A DNA stretch of 64,000 nucleotides, taken from positions 2,170,001 through 2,234,000 of the forward strand of contig NZ_AP025480.1 in the NCBI RefSeq assembly GCF_024347435.1. Direction: 5' to 3'. The translations under genes and the position numbers were made by a program. Shown piece after piece: positions 22,316 to 33,051 of the stretch (position 1 is its first letter; each line of letters begins with the position of its first letter). The notes beneath the pieces were generated by a model. The model saw only the letters and a program-made list of their open reading frames with translations, was not told the origin of the DNA and did no database searches. The stretch is from Vibrio cyclitrophicus. Lineage in GTDB: Bacteria > Pseudomonadota > Gammaproteobacteria > Enterobacterales > Vibrionaceae.

Positions 22316-23062
22316 TTAACCAATAATGGCACGAACCGCTTCCAAATCTTCTGGAGTATCCACGCCAGCTGCAGGAGCTTCCATTGCTACGTCTACGTGA
22401 ATTTTCTCGCCGTACCAAAGCACTCTCAATTGCTCCAAGCACTCTATACGTTCTAGCGTACTAGGCTCCCAATTAATGTACGTATTGATAAACCCAGCTC
22501 GGTAAGCATAGATACCAATGTGTCGTAGTAAAGGAGACTTCGCAGCGGTGCCATTGTTAGCGTAAGCATCGCGATCCCAAGGGATGGTTGCTCGGCTAAA
22601 ATACAGAGCGTAACCGTCTTTGTCGGTCACAACTTTAACAGCATTTGGATTAAACACTTCATCAGCATGAGTAATTTCCACACCGAGTGTTGCCATTGGT
22701 GCTGTGCTGTTCGCGAGGTTATTCGCAACCTGATTAATAATCGCAGGTGGGATTAGTGGCTCATCCCCCTGAACATTCACGATAATATGGTCATCAGGAA
22801 TGTTCATCACTTCAATCACTTCAGCTAAACGCTCTGTACCTGATTCGTGATTCGGAGATGTCATACAAACGGTCGCACCAAATGCTTTAACCGCTTTCTC
22901 AACTCGAGCGTCATCGGTAGCGATAATAACGTTATCAGCACCCGCCTTCATTGACTGCTCGTAAACCCATTGTATCATCGGCTTTCCACCAATATCAGCC
23001 AATGGTTTTCCTGGCAAACGGCTCGATTGATATCTTGCCGGAATGACAACCGTAAACGACAT
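22316..23062 (-). CDS. kdsB: 3-deoxy-manno-octulosonate cytidylyltransferase
   Basis: Makes CMP-Kdo, the donor for the LPS inner core. The N-terminal nucleotide-binding signature [14 protein letters not shown] and the metal-binding NVQGDEPLI are present; 248 residues matches E. coli KdsB. Its ATG overlaps the stop of the small upstream gene by one base. It is the last gene of the msbA-lpxK-ycaR-kdsB operon. Confidence 0.97.
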   Translation of the reverse strand: MSFTVVIPARYQSSRLPGKPLADIGGKPMIQWVYEQSMKAGADNVIIATDDARVEKAVKAFGATVCMTSPNHESGTERLAEVIEVMNIPDDHIIVNVQGDEPLIPPAIINQVANNLANSTAPMATLGVEITHADEVFNPNAVKVVTDKDGYALYFSRATIPWDRDAYANNGTAAKSPLLRHIGIYAYRAGFINTYINWEPSTLERIECLEQLRVLWYGEKIHVDVAMEAPAAGVDTPEDLEAVRAIIG

Positions 23063-23241
23063 TATTTACCCTCATCCATTGAAACGGTGCGAGCTTCAGG
23101 TTCTAAAAGAACAGGAATACCCTCTTTAATTGGGTAAGCAAGGCGATCAATTTTACAAACAAGCTCTTGCTTATCCTTGTCAAAAGTTAGTTTACCTTTA
23201 CATACAGGGCAAGCAACGATCTCAAGCAGACGGTGATCCAT
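23062..23241 (-). CDS. ycaR: Trm112/YcaR family small zinc-ribbon protein
   Basis: A 59-residue gene. It begins [18 protein letters not shown] and continues with [16 protein letters not shown], the signature of the UPF0434/YcaR family; only the first CPVC cysteine pair and one further Cys (LVCKID) are visible. Its start lies 20 bases inside the end of lpxK and its stop overlaps the kdsB start (TAATG-type junction), so translation is tightly coupled. The same lpxK-ycaR-kdsB order occurs in E. coli. Function in these bacteria is unclear; Trm112 relatives are methyltransferase partners. Confidence 0.93.
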   Translation of the reverse strand: MDHRLLEIVACPVCKGKLTFDKDKQELVCKIDRLAYPIKEGIPVLLEPEARTVSMDEGK

Positions 23242-24229
23242 AGTATTCCATAACCTCTTTTATTCTTTTTAAAATTTGCTGTTGCGAATCTTCATCGAAC
23301 TGCGCAGATACCGGAAGATACCACCAGTTCTCTTGCGCATATTCTTCGCATTTTACAGCGTCTTTTTCTGTCATAATCATATTCATACCTTTCTTTGCTA
23401 AGGCATAAAGTTCATCTTTATCGAAATCTTGATGGTCGGCGAAACCCTGTGTGAAAACCACATCACCATCAAGATCTTCTAATGTTTTAAAAAAGCGCGG
23501 TGGATGACCAATACCAGCAAAAGCCACCAGCTTTTGCAATTTTTCTACTGGTACTTTCTGACCCGTCTTAAGGTTAACAGCTTGGCTTGGTAGCAAAGAC
23601 ATAGAGAACTCCCGTCCCTGCACTTCACCGCCATTGTTAACCAAAAAGTCTACGTCATCTAAACGAGATACTGGCTCTCTTAACGGACCCAAAGGAATGA
23701 GGCATTCACTACCAAAGCGTCTCGCACCATCGATAACCGCAAACTCAATATCGCGTTCAAGTGCATAATGCTGAAGGCCATCATCAGTGATAATGACATT
23801 AACACCTTCATTCAATAAAGCTTTCACCGCGTTTGCACGCACAGGGTCAACCGCTACAGGCGCACCCGTTCGCTTTCTGATTAAACGAGGTTCATCACCA
23901 GAATGTTCAGCCGGCGTGCTCTCATCCAACACTAACGGGTAGCTTGGTGCTTTTGCCCCATAGCCTCGGGAAACGACTCCGGGTTTAAAGCCGTTAGCCT
24001 GCAGCATCTCGACCAACCAAATCACAACCGGTGTTTTACCATTGCCACCAGCAGTAATATTACCAACAACAATCACAGGCAATGGTGGACGGTAGGTCTC
24101 TTTTTTCCTCGATAGATAAGCGTCACGACGTCGGCTACTGATCATTTTGAACAGCAAACTCAATGGCCATAATAACGGCCAGAGAATGTATTTTAACGGG
24201 TGATTGTTAAACCAAATCTTTTCGATCAC
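23222..24229 (-). CDS. lpxK: tetraacyldisaccharide 4'-kinase
   Basis: Adds the 4'-phosphate to make lipid IVA at the inner membrane. An N-terminal hydrophobic segment (about residues 13-29, [16 protein letters not shown]) anchors the protein, and the P-loop is [14 protein letters not shown] (about residues 56-69). [12 protein letters not shown] is the conserved catalytic segment. 335 residues is normal. It lies 14 bases after msbA and overlaps ycaR by 20 bases. Confidence 0.97.
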   Translation of the reverse strand: MIEKIWFNNHPLKYILWPLLWPLSLLFKMISSRRRDAYLSRKKETYRPPLPVIVVGNITAGGNGKTPVVIWLVEMLQANGFKPGVVSRGYGAKAPSYPLVLDESTPAEHSGDEPRLIRKRTGAPVAVDPVRANAVKALLNEGVNVIITDDGLQHYALERDIEFAVIDGARRFGSECLIPLGPLREPVSRLDDVDFLVNNGGEVQGREFSMSLLPSQAVNLKTGQKVPVEKLQKLVAFAGIGHPPRFFKTLEDLDGDVVFTQGFADHQDFDKDELYALAKKGMNMIMTEKDAVKCEEYAQENWWYLPVSAQFDEDSQQQILKRIKEVMEYYGSPSA

Positions 24230-24243
24230 AACAAGACCTAATC

Positions 24244-25992
24244 TTATCCGCTAAACTGAATTCGGTGCAGTTGAGCATAAGCGCCATCATGTGCAATTAG
24301 CTCAGCGTGTGCACCTCTTTCGACAATGTGACCGTCATCAACCACTAAAATCTCATCAGCTTGCTCGATGGTCGATAGTCGGTGAGCGATCACCAGTACT
24401 GTTTTGTCTTTTTGTAGCTCTTCTAGGGCAGATTGAATGGCTCTTTCTGATTCTGTATCCAGTGCAGACGTTGCTTCATCAAGAATCAACACAGGGGCAT
24501 CTCTCAATAAAGCTCGTGCAATCGCAATCCGCTGTCTTTGTCCACCAGAAAGACTCGCACCATTCTCACCTACAACCGTATCAATGCCATTTTCCATGCC
24601 CTCAATAAACTCACTCGCATGAGCAAGTTTAGCCGCGTGTTCAATCTGTTCGCGAGAATATTTTTCTTCAGCTGCATACGCGATGTTGTTCGCTACCGAG
24701 TCGTTAAACAAGTGCACATTCTGAGAAACAAGGGCAAAGTGCTCACGTAGATTCCTCAATTCGTAATCACGAATATCATGTCCATCAAGTTCGATAGAGC
24801 CTGAATCTACGTCATAAAAACGAGTAAACAGGTTGGCAATGGTACTCTTGCCCGAACCTGAACGCCCAACAAGTGCAACCGTTTTACCTTTGGGAATTTT
24901 GAAACTCACCTTGTCGAGTGCTGGTTTCTCTGCTCCGTCATAGGTAAAAGTCACATCTTTAACCGCAACTTCACCCGTTACCGTTTCAGGCTTCAACGTA
25001 CCTTTATTTTGCTCTGTATCTAGATCCATCAAACCAAATAGAGTGGTACTTGCTGCCATACCACGTTGGAATTCAGACGTTACGTTGGTTAATGCTTTTA
25101 GCGGACGCAGTAAACCAAACATTGCAGAGAAGACAACGGTAAACGTACCAGGGGTAAGCTCAGCTTTAATAGAGTCAACACTAGCAAGGAATAGAACAAC
25201 AACAATCGCCACTGACGCGATCATCTGAATGATTGGGTTAGCAGCCGCTTGAGCAGTGATTAGTTTCATGCTTTGTTGGCGCATTTGATTACTAACTTTA
25301 TCAAAGCGATGTTTTTCTAGGTCTTGACCACCGTAAGTTAGAACCACTTTATGCCCTTTCAGCATTTGTTCAGCTGAAGAAGCAACATGACCCATACTGG
25401 TTTGCATATTCTTGGAGATCTTTCTGAATCGCTTCGATACGATACTGATCGCCCACGCGACAAGAGGCGCTACAGCGAATAACACCAAAGACAACTGCCA
25501 ACTATTCCAGAACATCAGCGTCAGTAAGCCAATAATACTTGCACCTTCACGAACAATACTGACTAACGCTTTACTGGTGGCAGCAGACACTTGTTCTGAA
25601 TCGTACGTAATTCGAGATAACAATGCGCCTGTCTGTTCTTTATCAAAGAAAGAAACCGGCATATGCATGAAATGGCTAAAGATTTTTCGACGAATTTCCA
25701 TCACCACATTGCCAGAGACCCAGCTCAAGCAATAGGTTGACACAAAACCACTGACGCCACGAACGAACATCATGACAAAGATGATAATTGGAAGCGTGCG
25801 TAAAAAGTCAGATTCAGCATTACCAAAGCCTTCATCAAGTAACGGCTTTAGTAAGGAAATCATATAGGTATCAGAGACGGCATTTATAATAAGCGCAATA
25901 ACCGCAACACCTAGGCCTGCCTTATATAGTCGAATATAAGTCCAAAGTCTTTTAAATGTGACCCAGGTAGTTTCATCTGTTTGTGTTGACAT
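24244..25992 (-). CDS. msbA: lipid A export ATP-binding/permease protein MsbA
   Basis: Homodimeric ABC flippase that moves core-lipid A across the inner membrane. Six transmembrane helices occupy about residues 15-300 and the nucleotide-binding domain follows with Walker [11 protein letters not shown], signature [15 protein letters not shown] and Walker [13 protein letters not shown] chose the ATG at 25992 ([10 protein letters not shown], 582 residues, the length I recall for the V. cholerae protein) over an upstream in-frame GTG at 26013. It is followed immediately by lpxK. Confidence 0.96.
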   Translation of the reverse strand: MSTQTDETTWVTFKRLWTYIRLYKAGLGVAVIALIINAVSDTYMISLLKPLLDEGFGNAESDFLRTLPIIIFVMMFVRGVSGFVSTYCLSWVSGNVVMEIRRKIFSHFMHMPVSFFDKEQTGALLSRITYDSEQVSAATSKALVSIVREGASIIGLLTLMFWNSWQLSLVLFAVAPLVAWAISIVSKRFRKISKNMQTSMGHVASSAEQMLKGHKVVLTYGGQDLEKHRFDKVSNQMRQQSMKLITAQAAANPIIQMIASVAIVVVLFLASVDSIKAELTPGTFTVVFSAMFGLLRPLKALTNVTSEFQRGMAASTTLFGLMDLDTEQNKGTLKPETVTGEVAVKDVTFTYDGAEKPALDKVSFKIPKGKTVALVGRSGSGKSTIANLFTRFYDVDSGSIELDGHDIRDYELRNLREHFALVSQNVHLFNDSVANNIAYAAEEKYSREQIEHAAKLAHASEFIEGMENGIDTVVGENGASLSGGQRQRIAIARALLRDAPVLILDEATSALDTESERAIQSALEELQKDKTVLVIAHRLSTIEQADEILVVDDGHIVERGAHAELIAHDGAYAQLHRIQFSG

Positions 25993-26023
25993 AGAATCGC
26001 TTAATTTTCTCACAATAATCTAT

Positions 26024-28375
26024 CTATTCTACTCCCTTACGAAGCATCTGCCTATACCACTGCCCGCCTTGTTGTTCTCTAATCGCATGATATTGCCAAC
26101 CTTCTTCACTAAGAGTGATGGTTATTTGCCCACTCTCTCCAGTATCAAGCCAAACACTCCCCGCCTCTTTATACCGTCCGACAACTGATTCGTTCGGCAT
26201 TCCCCATTGATTACCTTTGGCCAGAGAAGCTATCGCTAGTTGAGGAGATACGGCTTTAATAAAGGACTTGATCGACGATGAGTCACTACCGTGATGTGGA
26301 ACCAACATGACATCACTTCGAAGTTGGTCACCTTCACGAGAAAGTAACCACTCACTGACCAATTCAATATCACCAGTGAGCAACATTGAGAACTCTGAAG
26401 CGGGAGCAGAAAGCCTTACGACACACGAATGTGGGTTGTACGCCCTCTTCGCTCTTTGAGGTGGCCATAAAACCTTAAAATCGACACCTTGCCAGTTCCA
26501 ACTTTCTCCGAGAATACATGCTTGAAGATTAAGCTGGGCTTGAGTATTAAGATGAGTTTGTTCATTGAAACTCTGACTGACCCTTACCCACTTTGGCGTG
26601 TAGTTTTCAAGTAACGCCGGATAGCCACCAGCATGGTCGGAATCAAAATGGCTAACAATAACACCGTCCAATTCATGAATTCCCCTCTGATTTAAAGTAG
26701 GGATCAGTAAAGACTCTACAATTGAGCCCCCAGGCCACACGTTACCAAGGTCATAGACTACAACTTGAGTGTTCTTTTCCAAAACCAAAGACAGTCCATG
26801 TCCAACATCCAAAATATCAATTCTTAATGTGTCATGCTTGAACTTGCCAAACTCCCACCACAATACAAAGACTATAACGACAAATATCGATAACGTTCGT
26901 TGGAGGTATCGGCTACAAAAACCGAAAAACAAGATGAGTAATACAGATAGCTCAATGGTGTGGTTATCAACTTGAATCCAAAACCTTTCCGAAAATGGCA
27001 GGCTAAAGACAAGGGGCTCAAGCGACAAATCAACCAGCTCCCACAAATGACCAGCAAAGCCCTTGCCTAACAACTCCCACTCGCTTGCTAACAACACTGA
27101 TCCACTTGCACCGAATACCGACTCAGATAAGAAACTGATAAACATTGCCAAAAACAATAATGGAATCGTTACCAACGATACCCAAGGCAGAAGTAGTAAG
27201 TTATAGAAAACCGAGATCAGGCTAACCCCTTCAAAGAACAACATAGAAAAGGGAGCGATAAGTATTGTCAGCATTAGCTGTATTTTGATGAGTTGTAATA
27301 CTCGGCTCGTAAGCGTGACATCTAAAGAAGATGGGGCATTGTTTGAAGCAATATAGAGAACAGCGCCCAAGGCACCAAAGGACAACCAAAAGCTACTCGA
27401 CAATGCTGAGAATGGCCAAATCAATAAGACCACGCACAGACTTAAAGCCACATAACGGACCAAGCTGATATTTTGACCACGCCACAAGAAATAGCTTGCG
27501 ATAACACACATCACAAGCGCCCTTAACGTCGGTAATGTAAAGCCAGCAAACCAACTGTAAAAGTACGCCAACCCTAACCCGAACAGTGTAGGTAGCCAAA
27601 GAAGCTGAGGGGATAATAATCTAACTAACTTCCCCAACTGATAACCAATGCCGAAGGCTATACTGATATGCAATCCAGAAATAGCCATCAAGTGAATCAA
27701 CCCACTGCTTTTAAGCAAATCCCATCGCTGGGGCGGAATAAGGTCTCGATAACCAAAACTCAACGCCATAATGAGGTCGGCATTCGCTAGTTGGCTCAAT
27801 CTTTCTAAACTGCTTTCAAACCACTGAGAACGTAAGTTGGTGCTTGAGTGAATTCGATATTTAGTCTCTGCTCGGTAACTTGCGTTGGCCACCACTCCAG
27901 CACTAAACAGATGCTTTTCGAGATCAAAGCCCGCTTCATTGAGTTTGCCCCATACGGGCTTTATTGACATCGATAAATAGACACGGTCTCCAAGCGTTAA
28001 CTTGAATGGAGTAAATAATCTCAGTTTTATCAATTGAGGGAAGATTAATTTTTCGCCGCCAATTGATCTAGCTACTATTACGCTTTCAAAACCATGGCTA
28101 TTTTCACTAAAAAGGCTAACAACTGACGCATTTATGGTAGTATTCTGCCCTGATTGAAATAATCGACTTGTCTGCATTTCAATCACATTCCCTAGACAGA
28201 TAACTAGTATCAAGGCTGTTACTGAACCTCTTGCTCTCCGGAAAACGCTATACTTTGTTGATGCTAAAAGTAACAACAGCATCAATGGTGCCCAAACCCA
28301 ATGTGGCATCACAGGCCAAAAGCTAGCTGACACAACTGTCACAGCGAATGAAATCAAGAACCAAGAGTTAAACAA
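26024..28375 (-). CDS. comEC: DNA internalization-related competence protein ComEC/Rec2
   Basis: Inner-membrane channel for transforming DNA. Of 783 residues, the N-terminus holds several hydrophobic helices, about 190-470 is the Competence domain (SSGLIHLMAISGLHISIAFG), and the C-terminus is a metallo-beta-lactamase-like domain with VSHFDSDHAGGYP (about residue 575) and MLVPHHGSDSSS. In Vibrio this gene is needed for chitin-induced transformation. The start is a TTG at 28375 with GGAGG 11 bases upstream. It lies 10 bases or more upstream of msbA on the same strand, and its start is only 17 bases from the divergent gene at 28393. Confidence 0.95.
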   Translation of the reverse strand: MFNSWFLISFAVTVVSASFWPVMPHWVWAPLMLLLLLASTKYSVFRRARGSVTALILVICLGNVIEMQTSRLFQSGQNTTINASVVSLFSENSHGFESVIVARSIGGEKLIFPQLIKLRLFTPFKLTLGDRVYLSMSIKPVWGKLNEAGFDLEKHLFSAGVVANASYRAETKYRIHSSTNLRSQWFESSLERLSQLANADLIMALSFGYRDLIPPQRWDLLKSSGLIHLMAISGLHISIAFGIGYQLGKLVRLLSPQLLWLPTLFGLGLAYFYSWFAGFTLPTLRALVMCVIASYFLWRGQNISLVRYVALSLCVVLLIWPFSALSSSFWLSFGALGAVLYIASNNAPSSLDVTLTSRVLQLIKIQLMLTILIAPFSMLFFEGVSLISVFYNLLLLPWVSLVTIPLLFLAMFISFLSESVFGASGSVLLASEWELLGKGFAGHLWELVDLSLEPLVFSLPFSERFWIQVDNHTIELSVLLILFFGFCSRYLQRTLSIFVVIVFVLWWEFGKFKHDTLRIDILDVGHGLSLVLEKNTQVVVYDLGNVWPGGSIVESLLIPTLNQRGIHELDGVIVSHFDSDHAGGYPALLENYTPKWVRVSQSFNEQTHLNTQAQLNLQACILGESWNWQGVDFKVLWPPQRAKRAYNPHSCVVRLSAPASEFSMLLTGDIELVSEWLLSREGDQLRSDVMLVPHHGSDSSSIKSFIKAVSPQLAIASLAKGNQWGMPNESVVGRYKEAGSVWLDTGESGQITITLSEEGWQYHAIREQQGGQWYRQMLRKGVE

Positions 28376-28392
28376 GAGAGTAGCTTCCTCCT

Positions 28393-28905
28393 ATGCCAAG
28401 AAAGTTTATTAAACGATTTATGCCTGACCATGAGCTAATCAAGCGTCAGAAAGCATTGAAAGTTTTTGGCAATGTTTTGTACAACCCCAACTTATGGTGC
28501 CTTAATCGTCGCTCTGCGGCTGGTGCGTTTGCTGTTGGGTTATTCATGGCGTTTGTCCCTCTTCCAAGTCAAATGATTATGTCTGCTGGTCTTGCTGTCG
28601 CATGTGGCGTGAACCTACCTTTGGCCGTCGCACTCGTTTGGATCAGCAACCCGGTCACCATGCCAGTACTCTTCTACTTTGCTTATAAAGTCGGAGCGTT
28701 TGTGATGCATGTTCCGCCTCAAGCTTTTCATTTCGAACTGTCTTGGGATTTCATCTTGGCGCAAATGAGCACAATCGGGCCACCATTCTTACTGGGTTGT
28801 CTGATTTGTGGTGTGGTTTCAGCAATGATTGGCTACTTTGGTATTCGAGGTTTATGGCGTTACTCAGTAGTAAGAAGTTGGAAGAAGCGACAAGCAAGGT
28901 ATTGA
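28393..28905 (+). CDS. DUF2062 domain membrane protein
   Basis: 170 residues with the DUF2062 pattern: a basic N-terminus, then SAAGAFAVGLFMAFVPLPSQM, two to three hydrophobic helices (about residues 38-110), WISNPVTMPVLFYFAYKVG, and a last helix near 130-155. Members are small inner-membrane proteins of unknown function. It is divergent from comEC with very little spacer, and ends at a bidirectional terminator. Confidence 0.88.
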   Translation: MPRKFIKRFMPDHELIKRQKALKVFGNVLYNPNLWCLNRRSAAGAFAVGLFMAFVPLPSQMIMSAGLAVACGVNLPLAVALVWISNPVTMPVLFYFAYKVGAFVMHVPPQAFHFELSWDFILAQMSTIGPPFLLGCLICGVVSAMIGYFGIRGLWRYSVVRSWKKRQARY

Positions 28906-29022
28906 ACCTATACTCATTTACTCGTTATTTTAAACGGACAACAGTAAAAATCAGATGAGTCACGGATCTCTACAAGATTGCTATGTAATCAGAGTTGTAA
29001 ATATTACAGTTTGAATTCAATA

Positions 29023-29050
29023 AAAAAGGATCCCGCTAGGGATCCTTTTT
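29023..29050. terminator. bidirectional terminator between the DUF2062 gene and lolE
   Basis: AAAAAGGATCC and GGATCCTTTTT form a perfect 11-bp stem around a 6-base loop, between convergent genes. Confidence 0.92.
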
Positions 29051-29109
29051 TATATCTGTCGAAGTGCGGCTTATTCCTTATTAAGAACCAAGGCTATTAA
29101 TAAGACATG

Positions 29110-30354
29110 TTATTTTGAACTAAGCACCGCTGCTGGGTTCAACTTAGCCGCTCGTGATGCTGGGTACCACGTAGCCAGTAGGCTCAGAACAATAGCAGTA
29201 CCAGAAACGACAACAACATCTGTCATATCGAGCTGCGAAGGCAAGAAGTCGACAAAATAGATATCACCGGACAAAAATTGGTGATCAATAAGCTTCTCAA
29301 GCCCTTTGATAATAGTCGTTAGATTAAGCGCGACTAAGACACCTATCGCACTGCCAATTAAGCTACCTAATACGCCCGAAAACACGCCCTGCCAAACAAA
29401 AATGCGTTTCACAAGTCCATCCGATGCGCCCATGGTTCTTAAAATGGCAATTTCTGATGCTCTGTCTTTTACTGCCATCATTAGAGTCGAGACAATATTG
29501 AAACAAGCCACACCGATAACCAGTACCATTACTAGATACATGATGGTGCGAACCAACTGAATATCGCGGTATAAGAAACCAAACTTCTGTTGCCAGCTGC
29601 GAAGATACACATACACGTCAAGCTGATTGCCAACTTCACGCACAATCGAGTTTGCATTCAGAACATCGATCACTTTTAAAGAAACCCCAGTCACTGCCTC
29701 CCCTAAGTTAGCGTAAACTTGAGCATCGCCAATAGGGATTAGAGCCAAGCTGTGGTCTATTTGGCCATTTAGAGTCAGCAAGCCTACCACTTTAACGCGA
29801 ACACGCTTTGGCGCCTGAACCTTCACAGAACCGTTTACCGTTGGAATCATCAAAGTCAGGTAATCACCCACTTTCGCACCCAACACATTCGCTACACCAG
29901 AGCCCAGAATGATCTGTTGTTGTCCTGCCTTAAACTCGCTCCAAGCTTGTTTATCGATAAAACTCGATAGGCTTGATACCTGTTGTTCAAGTTGTGGATC
30001 AACACCGCGAACTTCAATTGCTTTGAGCTCTTTGCCTTTTTCGGCAAGCGCAGTAATTTTCACATAAGGCGCAGCCGCTACCACATCATCATGTTGGGTC
30101 GCTTGCTCGATCACATGCTCCCAACGTGTCACAGGTTCATTGACTCCCTCAAATTCTCCATGCGGGATAACAGAAAGTACTCGGGACTGCAGTTCACGCT
30201 CAAAGCCATTCATCGCAGATAAACCAATGATGATCACCGCGACGCCGACAGCAATACCGATCGTCGAAGACAAAGAGATGAACGAGACCATCTTGTCTCG
30301 TTGCTTTGCTCGACTAAATCGGCCGCCTATCAACAGAGATAAAGAAGAAAACAC
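29110..30354 (-). CDS. lolE: lipoprotein-releasing system membrane subunit LolE
   Basis: Permease subunit of the LolCDE ABC transporter, which extracts lipoproteins from the inner membrane for LolA. It has one N-terminal transmembrane helix (about residues 22-48), a large periplasmic domain and three C-terminal helices (about 270-395) with the conserved IAILRTMGASDGLVKRIF coupling segment. 414 residues matches E. coli LolE. It starts directly after the lolD stop. Confidence 0.95.
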   Translation of the reverse strand: MFSSLSLLIGGRFSRAKQRDKMVSFISLSSTIGIAVGVAVIIIGLSAMNGFERELQSRVLSVIPHGEFEGVNEPVTRWEHVIEQATQHDDVVAAAPYVKITALAEKGKELKAIEVRGVDPQLEQQVSSLSSFIDKQAWSEFKAGQQQIILGSGVANVLGAKVGDYLTLMIPTVNGSVKVQAPKRVRVKVVGLLTLNGQIDHSLALIPIGDAQVYANLGEAVTGVSLKVIDVLNANSIVREVGNQLDVYVYLRSWQQKFGFLYRDIQLVRTIMYLVMVLVIGVACFNIVSTLMMAVKDRASEIAILRTMGASDGLVKRIFVWQGVFSGVLGSLIGSAIGVLVALNLTTIIKGLEKLIDHQFLSGDIYFVDFLPSQLDMTDVVVVSGTAIVLSLLATWYPASRAAKLNPAAVLSSK

Positions 30355-31047
30355 TTAGCTCTCCTCTTTTTCTACGTTAACCAATAAACCGTCTTGCATG
30401 TGCAGTTGGCGGTCCATCTTACCCGCAAGCTCACCATCATGCGTTACAACCAAGAAAGCAGTATCGTATTCGTGGTTCAATTCGCGCATTAAGTCATAGA
30501 TAGAGAGTGCGGTGTTGTGGTCGAGGTTACCTGTCGGCTCATCCGCTAACACTAACGCGGGTTTGTTAACTAAAGCTCGTGCAATCGCCACTCGTTGTCT
30601 TTCACCACCAGAAAGCTCTGAAGGTCGGTGGTCGACACGATGACTTAGCCCCACTTTATCTAGTAAACGTTGTGCTTCTTCTTTTGCTTTAGCTGGTTTC
30701 TCGCCTCCAATAAGCAGAGGCATTGCCACATTTTCCAACGCTGAAAAGTCCGAAAGAAGGTGATGGAATTGATAAACAAAGCCGAGATGTTGGTTGCGAA
30801 GCTTCGCCTGCTTATTCGAACTCAAAGATGCTAAGTCTTGCCCGAGAAAGCTCACACTGCCCGCCGAAGCATCATCTAACGCACCAAGGATATGCAGTAA
30901 GGTACTTTTACCGGAACCAGAGGTACCAATGATAGCAACCAATTCACCTTTTTCGATTTCAAAGCTGACTCCCTTAAGAACCTCTGTATCCAACGAGCCT
31001 TCACGGTACGTTTTACGGATATCATTACATTGAAGAAAATTACTCAT
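30355..31047 (-). CDS. lolD: lipoprotein-releasing system ATP-binding protein LolD
   Basis: ATPase of LolCDE. Walker [11 protein letters not shown], signature [15 protein letters not shown], Walker [13 protein letters not shown] and H-loop VVTHD are all present; 230 residues is typical. Its start overlaps the end of lolC by eight bases, and lolE follows without a gap, indicating one operon. Confidence 0.97.
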   Translation of the reverse strand: MSNFLQCNDIRKTYREGSLDTEVLKGVSFEIEKGELVAIIGTSGSGKSTLLHILGALDDASAGSVSFLGQDLASLSSNKQAKLRNQHLGFVYQFHHLLSDFSALENVAMPLLIGGEKPAKAKEEAQRLLDKVGLSHRVDHRPSELSGGERQRVAIARALVNKPALVLADEPTGNLDHNTALSIYDLMRELNHEYDTAFLVVTHDGELAGKMDRQLHMQDGLLVNVEKEES

Positions 31048-32248
31048 AACGAAGGGCCTCAGCAGGTTTCACAGATGATGCACGATAAGAAGGGAACACA
31101 GTGGCAATCAGGCTAAGTGCAATAGCCAACACCACAACAACGGCGATTTGAACTGGGTTGATCATGATTGGCAGTTGCCCACCAAACGAGAACAGAGCCA
31201 CGCCCATCGCTTCTAAAATAGTATTTAGGTTCATGGCTAAGATAATACCTAATACACCACCAGATAACGCGCCAATAACGCCACTGCTGGCACCTTGAAC
31301 CATGAAAATCCCCATCACTTGACCATCGGTCATGCCTTGGGTTTTAAGAATAGCCACTTCAGACTGTTTCTCCATCACCACCATGATAAGTGCGGAGATA
31401 ATATTGAATGCAGCAACACCAATGATCAGCCCAAGCATCAAACCCATCATGTTTTTTTCCATGCGAACGGCTTGGAATAGTTCACCGCGTTGATCACGCC
31501 AGTCGCTCCATACCCAACCTTCAGGCAGAGGCTGGTTTGATAATTTTGCTACTTCAAACGGGTCATCAAAAAACAGTCGCCAACCTGAAATCGTGTCAGA
31601 CTTGTAACGCATCAAACGCCCGGCATCTTGGATATCTGTCACCATCAATTGAGCATCGATATCAGATCCCGTATTGAAAATACCCGCTACTGTGAAGTTT
31701 CTTTGACTTGGGATTCGTCCTAGAGGCGTATATTGGCTAGCACTGGTCACCATTAGGCGAACTTTGTCACCCATAGATACTTTCAAGTTTCTCGCCAAAG
31801 TATGGCCAAGGAACAACTGATACTGACCCGCTTTCAGTGAAGACAATCTACCCGCAATCAAGTGGTTCTGAAGAGGGTCATCTGAATTAGGTTCGATGCC
31901 AATCAAAAGGCCTGCAGACAGTTGAGCCGGACTTTGAATTACCGCCTCACTGCGTACAATCGGCTCAACATGACCATTGAGAGAAATCTGCTCTGCAAAG
32001 CTTGGCGCTTGTTCAGAAAAAGAGGTCGTCCCTCCTTGCTCATAAACCACAGCTTGAGGAAGAACGCCAAGAATTCGGTCTTTTAACTGCGCTTCGAATC
32101 CATTCATTACCGATAAAACAGTAATCAGAGACAGCACACCAATGGTGATACCTGCTGTCGACATATAAGAAACAAAACGGCTAAAGCGATCACCTGAACG
32201 GCCTTTCAAATAACGCAGGCCAACAAACACTGAAATAGGATGAAACAT
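31040..32248 (-). CDS. lolC: lipoprotein-releasing system membrane subunit LolC
   Basis: First gene of the lolCDE operon. Topology matches LolE: one N-terminal helix ([20 protein letters not shown]), a periplasmic domain, and three C-terminal helices with [19 protein letters not shown] place the start at 32248 ([19 protein letters not shown], 402 residues, matching the family N-terminus); ATG 32260 and TTG 32263 are in frame upstream but have no better ribosome site. Confidence 0.95.
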   Translation of the reverse strand: MFHPISVFVGLRYLKGRSGDRFSRFVSYMSTAGITIGVLSLITVLSVMNGFEAQLKDRILGVLPQAVVYEQGGTTSFSEQAPSFAEQISLNGHVEPIVRSEAVIQSPAQLSAGLLIGIEPNSDDPLQNHLIAGRLSSLKAGQYQLFLGHTLARNLKVSMGDKVRLMVTSASQYTPLGRIPSQRNFTVAGIFNTGSDIDAQLMVTDIQDAGRLMRYKSDTISGWRLFFDDPFEVAKLSNQPLPEGWVWSDWRDQRGELFQAVRMEKNMMGLMLGLIIGVAAFNIISALIMVVMEKQSEVAILKTQGMTDGQVMGIFMVQGASSGVIGALSGGVLGIILAMNLNTILEAMGVALFSFGGQLPIMINPVQIAVVVVLAIALSLIATVFPSYRASSVKPAEALRYE

Positions 32249-32475
32249 ACTTTGAACCATCAAAAAGGGATGCGGGTTAATGTAACGGGTATTGCTGTTA
32301 CTGTGTAGGGGGTAATTGAAAATATAGAGTGAATTAACTCAATTAGTTAGGCTTGAAAAACAGAACCTTGTCAAATCGACAAATTTCAAACAACTATTTA
32401 GGACTTTCAATTAACTGACCTTGATTACTGCGGCCACATAGCGATAATCAATAGATCACTTCAAGGAACTAACGC

Positions 32476-33045
32476 ATGACAGAACAAGAGTTTTTCACCG
32501 TTCACCACAGCCTTACTGCTAATATAGAGCCAATGGAAAGTAACTTCACTTTACCCTCTCAAATTCAGTTCGAATCCGAGATCCCTGCTCCCTTTGTTGT
32601 GGCAAGTGAATTTAGCCAGTTGGACCTGTTAGCCGACAGTGCTCGTGCTGAACTGAAAAATAGCGACTTGAAGAATATCACCAGCTTATTAGACGCGCAA
32701 AACTCTAAGTTAAACCTCTTGTTGAGCTTCATGTTATCGCAACAAGATGATGAGAAGTTTCGAACTCACACCTACTCATTCGGTGCGAGTCAGTTTTCCT
32801 GTTTTTCAAAAGCAGACATAGAACCGGGTCGTTTGGTAAAAGCCAAGCTTTTTTTAGAACACCCAGCGGCTGCCATTTATTGTTATGCGGAAGTGTTTGC
32901 TAGCGAAGCTAAAGATTCAGGTTTCGAAATCAAATTTAAATATGCTCACCTTCGCGATACAGACCAAGATCTGCTCATCAAAGCGGCGCTTCATCAACAG
33001 CAAAAGCTCTTGCGTCAACGCTCTTTAGAACGAGATAACAAGTAA
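32476..33045 (+). CDS. PilZ-domain-like protein upstream of mfd
   Basis: 189 residues, placed where V. cholerae has one of its PilZ proteins (plzB) between lolC and mfd. The C-terminal half (about residues 95-170) reads as a PilZ barrel, with SFGASQFSCFS in the place of the usual D/NxSxxG motif and a preceding FRTHTY, but no clear RxxxR motif, so c-di-GMP binding is doubtful. The N-terminal half is acidic and helical with no recognised domain. AAGGA lies eight bases before the ATG. Its stop is six bases before mfd, so the two are probably cotranscribed. Confidence 0.75.
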   Translation: MTEQEFFTVHHSLTANIEPMESNFTLPSQIQFESEIPAPFVVASEFSQLDLLADSARAELKNSDLKNITSLLDAQNSKLNLLLSFMLSQQDDEKFRTHTYSFGASQFSCFSKADIEPGRLVKAKLFLEHPAAAIYCYAEVFASEAKDSGFEIKFKYAHLRDTDQDLLIKAALHQQQKLLRQRSLERDNK

Positions 33046-33051
33046 ATAAAC

